This document shows positions 15,688 to 19,734 of a DNA stretch of 19,734 nt, piece by piece. The notes below the pieces were generated by a model. That model had not been told where the DNA came from, ran no database searches, and worked only from the letters and a program-made list of their open reading frames with translations. The stretch lies in contig CBFICL010000024.1 of NCBI GenBank assembly GCA_965661165.1, forward strand, positions 1-19,734, read 5' to 3'. The DNA is from Hepatobacter sp965661165 (GTDB lineage: Bacteria > Pseudomonadota > Alphaproteobacteria > Holosporales > Hepatobacteraceae). Position 1 is the first letter of the stretch. Each line of letters opens with the position of its first letter. Position numbers and translations under genes: made by a program.

Positions 15688-15714
15688 CTTGACACGGGTA
15701 TAAATAGTACCCAT
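15688..15714 (+). promoter_or_regulatory. Heat-shock (sigma-32)-like promoter before the permease gene
   Basis: CTTGACA at 15688-15694 and CCCAT at 15710-15714 are 15 nt apart, close to the sigma-32 arrangement CTTGAA-N13-17-CCCCAT. A sigma-70 reading of the same -35 would need CATCCT as -10, a poor match. The spacer contains an inverted repeat GGGTA-N7-TACCC (15696-15712) that could be an operator. The site ends 36 nt before the GTG start. Confidence 0.4.
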
Positions 15715-15750
15715 CCTAAGCCAGTGTTTTGCGGCAATGTAGGTGGGCGC

Positions 15751-17040
15751 GTGTCAAATTATAAAATGGGGTTTTGGGCTGTTTTGTCCTTTGTGGTGAG
15801 CAGCCAAGTGGGGTCGGGCGTTTTCCTTTTTCCGCATACCTTGGCGCCCTTTGGCACACTGGGCCTTTTGGCGTGGGGCCTCGCCGGGGCTGGTGCTGTG
15901 TGTTTGGCGTTGGTGTTTGCAGGCTTGTGCCGCCTTTATCCCTTTACGGGCGGACCTCATGTCTATGTGACAAAGGGGGTGAACCGGCGGTGGGGGTTTT
16001 ATGTGGCCTGGACATATTGGGTTCTGGCATGGCTTAGTTCAGCGCCGGTGCTGGGCAGCATTGCGTCGGCCATGTGCACGCTGTTGGGGTTGCCTCATGA
16101 TTTGTGGCTGATTCTTTTCTTTGAAACCTGTGTCCTTGTGGGGTTGACGGTGCTCAATCTTTATGGGGTTGAGGCCTCGGGGACGTGGGAGATGTGTCTG
16201 ACGGTGATTAAGTTCTTTCCATTGGTGCTTTTTCCGCTGGTGGCCTTGTTTTTCTTTCAGGTGGATTTTCTCAAACCGTTCAATCCGACACCGCTGGCGT
16301 GGTATGAAGTGTTAAACCGTGCGGGGCTGATGATGTTGTGGGGGTTTTTGGGCCTTGAGGCCATTACGGCGCCTGCGGGGAGTGTGGACAATCCTGAAAA
16401 AACGTTGCCCAAAGCTTTGGTGTGGGGTACGTTGTTGGCCTTGTGTTTGTATGTGTTAAACAGCGTCTCTGTGATGGGGCTTGTGCCGCGGCATGAGCTT
16501 TCGCAGGTGGTCATGCCTTACAGCTTGGCGTTGGAGCGCCTGTTAGGCGGCGGCTCAGGGCGCCTGATGGCCTTTTTTGTGATCGTTGTGTGTGTGGCGG
16601 CCATGAATGCGTGGATCTTGGCCATGGGCCAGGTGGCGAAGGGGGCTGCTGAAGATGGGTTCTTTCCTAAGATTTTTGCTCAAACGAACACGCGTGGCGT
16701 GCCGGTGTTTGGCATCATCATTTCCTCGTTTTTGCTGTTTGTGTGTTTGATCATGCTGTCGAGTCGCGATTTGGCCACGCAGGTGCGTTTTGTGATTGAT
16801 GTGTCGGTGGTGTCGAGCGTGGGTATCTATGCGTTGTGCGTTTTTGTCTATTGGCGCAAAGTCACCATGACCACGTGGTCTCGCCGTTTGGTGGGCGTGG
16901 GCGGCACAGTTTTTTGTGCATGGATTTTGTGGGGCGCTGACAAGGATACTATTCTCTATGCCTTGCTGCTGCCGGTGGCGGGCATTCCGTTTGACTATAT
17001 GTGGGTGCGGAAAGGGCCAGGGTGCGCGTTGTTGTCTTAG
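15751..17040 (+). CDS. AdiC-like amino-acid permease (APC superfamily)
   Basis: Inner-membrane amino-acid transporter or antiporter of 429 residues with about 12 hydrophobic helices. It resembles the arginine/agmatine antiporter group: SSQVGSGVFLFPHTLAPFG in helix 1 (the GSG-V-F-L-P substrate-backbone motif), WGFLGLEAITAPAG followed by NPEKTLPKA in helix 6 and its loop, and MNAWILAMGQVAKGAAEDGF with FPKIFAQTNTRGVP after helix 8. The GTG at 15751 is chosen because AGGTGG lies four bases upstream; the frame opens at 15724 and an ATG at 15766 lacks a ribosome site. Substrate cannot be read from sequence; basic amino acids or their amines are plausible by similarity, and many host-associated bacteria use such permeases to take amino acids from the host. 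It overlaps asd by 19 nt, so the two are probably co-transcribed. A heat-shock-like promoter lies upstream. Confidence 0.88.
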   Translation: MSNYKMGFWAVLSFVVSSQVGSGVFLFPHTLAPFGTLGLLAWGLAGAGAVCLALVFAGLCRLYPFTGGPHVYVTKGVNRRWGFYVAWTYWVLAWLSSAPVLGSIASAMCTLLGLPHDLWLILFFETCVLVGLTVLNLYGVEASGTWEMCLTVIKFFPLVLFPLVALFFFQVDFLKPFNPTPLAWYEVLNRAGLMMLWGFLGLEAITAPAGSVDNPEKTLPKALVWGTLLALCLYVLNSVSVMGLVPRHELSQVVMPYSLALERLLGGGSGRLMAFFVIVVCVAAMNAWILAMGQVAKGAAEDGFFPKIFAQTNTRGVPVFGIIISSFLLFVCLIMLSSRDLATQVRFVIDVSVVSSVGIYALCVFVYWRKVTMTTWSRRLVGVGGTVFCAWILWGADKDTILYALLLPVAGIPFDYMWVRKGPGCALLS

Positions 17041-18155
17041 GGGCCACGGGGGCTGTTGGGCGTGGCATTCTGTCTCTTTTGCATGAGCGTGCGTTTGGTG
17101 GCGCGCGTGTGGTGGCCTTGGCATCCCCCCAATCACAAGGGCAGTGTATCCCTGTGGGCGGGCGAAGCCTGACGGTGGAAAGCTGTGAAGGCTTCGTGTT
17201 TGACAAGGGCGACCTTGTCTTTTCAGCGGTTGACGAACCTGTGGCCCGGCGTGTTTTACCCCAAGCTCTTGCACAAGGCGCGCAGGTGATTGATAAATCT
17301 GCGCTGTATCGCCAGCAAGCTCCATTAGTGGTGCCCGAGGTTAATGGTGAGCTTTTGCGAGGGGCCGACACGCAGATTGTGTGTAGCCCCAACTGTGTGG
17401 TGATTCCTTTGGTGATGGCCTTGGCGCCACTTCATAAGGCGCTGGGCGTGGTGCGCGTTGTGGTCTCGACCTATCAATCGGTTTCAGGCGCAGGCAAGCA
17501 GGGTATGGATACCTTATGGGAGGAAATGGGAGCTTTGATGCGCGTGCATGCCTCTCAAGACACGAAAAGTCAGCAAACCGCAGACCAGGAAGGGGTGAAT
17601 CAAAACGAAACACAGGCAAAGATGACGCATCAAAAAGGGTCAAAGTCAGAGATAGAAAGCCTTGGGGCACAAAGCTTCGGGCCAAAAAGTCACAAAGAGA
17701 CAAGCCCTTTTGGCGCCCAGATTGCGTGCAATGTGCTGCCATGCATCGGCGGCGTGGATGACATGGGCGTGTCAGGCGAAGAAGAAAAAATTCAGCAAGA
17801 GACCCGCACCATTTTGGGCGATCAGATTGAGGTGATGGCCACCTCTGTGCGTGTGCCCACGTTGGTTGGCCATGGCCTATCCGTTGTGGTGGATGTAGAA
17901 AAAACGACTTCCTTCAAAGAGGTGCATGCTTTGCTTGAAGGCGCCCCTGGGTGCGACATGCCGCCTGCCCCTTTTTCTGTGGTGGATACGGCGGGTAAAG
18001 ATGAGGTATTTTTAGGCCGGCTGCGTGTGCCTTCACCCAGCACAGTGGCGTTTTGGGCGGTGGCGGACAACCTCAGAAAAGGGGCTGCCCTTAATGCCGT
18101 TCAGATTGCTGAAGCTCTTTATGGATCAAAAGCGCCCGACAAAAAAATGTGGTGA
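17022..18155 (+). CDS. asd: Aspartate-semialdehyde dehydrogenase with an internal insertion
   Basis: Reduces aspartyl phosphate to aspartate semialdehyde with NADPH, leading to diaminopimelate, lysine, threonine and methionine. With the GTG at 17022 the length is 377 residues. Seen: the nucleotide-binding GATGAVGRG (7-15), the catalytic cysteine C125 in CSPNCVVIPL (most relatives have NPNCST), Q152 in TYQSVSGAGKQG, R277 and the acid-base H284 in RVPTLVGHGLSV, and the C-terminal DNLRKGAALNAVQIAEAL. Between SGAGKQGMDTLWEE and QIACNVLPCIGG the usual linker of about 30-40 residues is expanded to over 70 by a polar Gln/Lys/Ser-rich stretch (about 174-229). GGAAAGGG before 17022 supports that start; the GTG at 17001 is an alternative. 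The gene overlaps the permease by 19 nt and, tail to tail, the minus-strand gene at 18119 by 37 nt. Confidence 0.93.
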   Translation: MRVVVLGATGAVGRGILSLLHERAFGGARVVALASPQSQGQCIPVGGRSLTVESCEGFVFDKGDLVFSAVDEPVARRVLPQALAQGAQVIDKSALYRQQAPLVVPEVNGELLRGADTQIVCSPNCVVIPLVMALAPLHKALGVVRVVVSTYQSVSGAGKQGMDTLWEEMGALMRVHASQDTKSQQTADQEGVNQNETQAKMTHQKGSKSEIESLGAQSFGPKSHKETSPFGAQIACNVLPCIGGVDDMGVSGEEEKIQQETRTILGDQIEVMATSVRVPTLVGHGLSVVVDVEKTTSFKEVHALLEGAPGCDMPPAPFSVVDTAGKDEVFLGRLRVPSPSTVAFWAVADNLRKGAALNAVQIAEALYGSKAPDKKMW

Positions 18156-19069
18156 TAGGGCTGTTTTCTTTGAGCATGAGCATTTTTTTCACTTTTGTCT
18201 AACATCGTCTTAAGGCGTCGTTTTTCCATCATACCGGTGTTGTTGTAGGCGACACTCCATAGCCCTTGGTGCGTTTCAATGAAGCTATGGTCGGCATGTT
18301 GTGCCAGATAGGCGTGGATCCGCTGCATGATTTTTTTTCGGGTACTTCGTTTGCAAAGCCCGCGGTTGTGATAATAGCAGTGCTCTAAAGCTCCACTAGT
18401 GAGTGTTTGAGAGCGAAAATTATGTGTAAAAAATGCTGAAGGCTTTTCAGGGAACAGGGTATGTAAAGGTTCGCCTTGTTCGTGGCTATTAAAAATGCGT
18501 CCAGGCATTTTGATTCTTTCATACACGGCACAAATGTCCTGTTTTTTCTGATGAGAAGATTGTTTGAGGGCACTATATATTTTTCCTTTTTTGTTGGGTG
18601 TGGCTTTGGCAATATAATTTTCGAGTTGGCTGATATGCGCCTTCACAAAATCATGACCATGGGGGCCGAGAAGCTCTGCATGAATAGCGTGGGAAAGCGC
18701 TTTTCGCACGTGAGGCACAGCATCACCATGACCGCCAAGCTCAAGAAAAGCCAAGATGTCATAGTTATGGCACGCAAGGTTTGTCAAGGTAGCCTTGACA
18801 TCCTTTTTTTCCTTAAAGGTTAGCGGCTCTATGCGATCTAATAAATCTTGAGCGGTGAGGTTATTCATCTTGAGAGGTTGGGGGGCTGATGGCTGGGGCG
18901 GATGGAGCGCTAAAGGGGGGGCTGAGGCCTCTGAATGTGATTGTGAGTTTGGTGAAGATGAAAGGTGACTGTAGCCAGGCAGGTCAAGATGCCGATTATA
19001 CACAGCATACCCCTGGGTTGTCACACCTGCGGCGAGCCATAGCAAGCTGAAAAAAGAAAAATATGACAT
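18119..19069 (-). CDS. Exported protein of unknown function
   Basis: Not recognised. From the ATG at 19069 it has 316 residues. The N-terminus MSYFSFFSLLWLAAGVTTQG is a signal peptide or anchor. A Ser/Pro-rich linker follows (about 35-68), then a polar, mostly helical domain rich in His and Lys (NNLTAQDLLDRIEPLTFKEK, VRKALSHAIHAELLG, STRKKIMQRIHAYLAQHA). Four cysteines occur in LACHNY, DICAVY, EHCYYH and GLCKRS. The frame is open to a TTG at 19120, which would add a basic n-region (KNKNKVK) better suited to a signal peptide; ATG 19069 has AGGGA about a dozen bases upstream, so the start is unsettled. Its 3' end overlaps asd by 37 nt. It lies beyond the end of fliE on the same strand, with a 170-220 nt AT-rich gap, so it may have its own promoter. 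Envelope or secreted location is inferred from the signal only. Confidence 0.6.
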   Translation of the reverse strand: MSYFSFFSLLWLAAGVTTQGYAVYNRHLDLPGYSHLSSSPNSQSHSEASAPPLALHPPQPSAPQPLKMNNLTAQDLLDRIEPLTFKEKKDVKATLTNLACHNYDILAFLELGGHGDAVPHVRKALSHAIHAELLGPHGHDFVKAHISQLENYIAKATPNKKGKIYSALKQSSHQKKQDICAVYERIKMPGRIFNSHEQGEPLHTLFPEKPSAFFTHNFRSQTLTSGALEHCYYHNRGLCKRSTRKKIMQRIHAYLAQHADHSFIETHQGLWSVAYNNTGMMEKRRLKTMLDKSEKNAHAQRKQPYHHIFLSGAFDP

Positions 19070-19091
19070 GAACGATACCGTCCCTATTTGT

Positions 19092-19120
19092 TTGACCTTA
19101 TTTTTGTTTTTAATGGTCAA
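19092..19120. promoter_or_regulatory. Spaced inverted repeat upstream of the exported-protein gene
   Basis: TTGACC-N17-GGTCAA, perfect 6-bp arms, lies 23 nt before the ATG at 19069. The dyad spacing would suit a dimeric regulator. If translation starts at the TTG at 19120, the repeat is inside the coding sequence and this reading fails. Confidence 0.25.
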
Positions 19121-19288
19121 AAAAAAAAGAGCTGAGGGTTATGGGGATGAAATATATAATTTATTTAAAATATATGTCGCATTGAATATTTCTGATTTTG
19201 GCAAAGATTCGTGTGCCTCAGTCTGTTTAGGGTTGCTGGAGTCATCAAAAGGGGGGGGCATAGGGTAGATTTGCCGTCCACCCAAGGG

Positions 19289-19606
19289 TTAGAGGTTGAT
19301 ACGCATCACCTCTTGATAGGCCGCCACAGATGCGCGCAGGAGAGAAGAAAATTGTTGCACCATGGCGCGGGCGCTGACAACTTTGGTGGCCACATCCTGG
19401 GGGTCAGCCAGACCTGCCGCCGCCTGTTTCTCCAAATGCTCAGTCTCATTCAGCATATCGCGGGTTTGCTTGGCGGTGTTGCCCACAAGCTCAACAAACG
19501 GGGTTGTCATGCTTGTGGCTGTATGGCCAGCTTCAGGCACCGGCGTTAAGGACAAATGTGAGACAATGGGAATAGGGGGAATGCCTGTGGGAGGAGGGAG
19601 CGTCAT
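19289..19606 (-). CDS. fliE: Flagellar hook-basal body protein FliE
   Basis: FliE joins the MS ring to the flagellar rod in the periplasm. The 105 residues match the family length. The N-terminal third is Pro/Thr-rich and variable; the C-terminal part is diagnostic: a helical segment with DPQDVATKVVSARAMVQQF, then RASVAAYQEVMRINL at the very end, equivalent to the KLVAAYQEVMxM terminus of other FliE proteins. Its ATG overlaps the TGA of the preceding partial gene as ATGA, typical of translational coupling in the flgB-flgC-fliE operon. No further flagellar gene follows on this strand: an AT-rich gap leads to an unrelated exported protein, so fliE seems to be the last gene of the operon. No terminator was seen after it. 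Confidence 0.88.
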   Translation of the reverse strand: MTLPPPTGIPPIPIVSHLSLTPVPEAGHTATSMTTPFVELVGNTAKQTRDMLNETEHLEKQAAAGLADPQDVATKVVSARAMVQQFSSLLRASVAAYQEVMRINL

Positions 19607-19734
19607 ACGTCTTGCTTCATCAAATTATGCACACTTTGGAGCATGTTGGTGGTGAGGGCATAAAGCCTTGCACATCCTGCCGTGCCAAGGTTGGCGTCTT
19701 TAAAATCCATGGCCTCAAGGGGTTTGTTGATGTG
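19603..19734 (-). CDS. 3' end of the gene upstream of fliE, possibly flgC (partial)
   Basis: Only the last 43 residues are in the window, cut by the right edge. The frame is open to the edge and ends in a TGA that overlaps the fliE start by four bases. The visible sequence (NKPLEAMDFKDANLGTAG, then CARLYALTTNMLQSVHNLMK) has the look of the C-terminal helix of a flagellar rod protein, where an alanine/asparagine-rich helix ends near a Met-Leu-x(n)-Leu pattern. FlgC is expected here because flgB-flgC-fliE is the usual order, but the residues alone do not prove it; FlgB is an alternative. Confidence 0.5.
   Translation of the reverse strand, partial: HINKPLEAMDFKDANLGTAGCARLYALTTNMLQSVHNLMKQDV

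Noticed and set aside
16555..17325. Minus-strand frame of 256 codons opposite the permease/asd junction
   Set aside because: It lies wholly opposite two recognised genes and reads as a His/Arg/Gln/Pro-rich shadow of their codon bias.

Overview
The window looks like chromosomal DNA of an alphaproteobacterium, probably a host-associated or reduced lineage of the Holosporales/Rickettsiales kind. The evidence is a C4-pathway 5-aminolevulinate synthase (HemA), a DUF218-plsC gene pair of alphaproteobacterial type, a probable DUF2125 protein, an AdiC-like amino-acid permease, several unrecognised exported proteins and flagellar basal-body genes. The lineage is inferred from gene content only. No rRNA, tRNA, CRISPR array, transposase or prophage gene was seen.

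Layout. Bases 1-2761 hold the 3' part of a long Ser/Pro-rich, low-complexity protein gene (+), cut by the left edge. A gene-poor gap of about 630 nt follows. Next is an exported beta-barrel-like outer membrane protein (3397-4728, +) with its own terminator. Converging on it is a frame-disrupted phasin-like gene (4752-5067, -), then a doubtful small ORF, a strong terminator, and a small outer-membrane-protein gene (5685-6257, -). lpxC (6528-7457, -) is divergent from a 987-residue AsmA/YhdP-like envelope protein gene (7599-10562, +), which is followed by nth (10593-11231, +).

From about 14.8 kb down to 11.4 kb the minus strand carries a tightly packed run: DUF218 (YdcF/SanA-like), plsC, probable DUF2125, and hemA. 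Neighbouring genes overlap or lie within about 20 nt, so they are probably co-transcribed. After another gene-poor gap comes a small exported cysteine protein with two CX3C motifs (15371-15652, +). Then an amino-acid permease (15751-17040, +) overlaps asd (17022-18155, +). asd overlaps tail to tail with an unrecognised exported protein gene (18119-19069, -). The right end enters a minus-strand flagellar operon: a partial gene, possibly flgC, overlaps fliE by an ATGA junction.

Together the recognisable genes serve envelope building (LpxC for lipid A, PlsC for phospholipid, AsmA/YhdP-like for lipid transport or assembly, two outer-membrane barrels), haem synthesis, base-excision repair, the aspartate-family/diaminopimelate pathway with amino-acid uptake, and motility. 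I did not find one clear new system. The best candidates for follow-up are the Ser-rich protein at the left edge, the double-CX3C exported protein, the insertion in aspartate-semialdehyde dehydrogenase, the split phasin-like frame, and the poly-T tract at the lpxC start.
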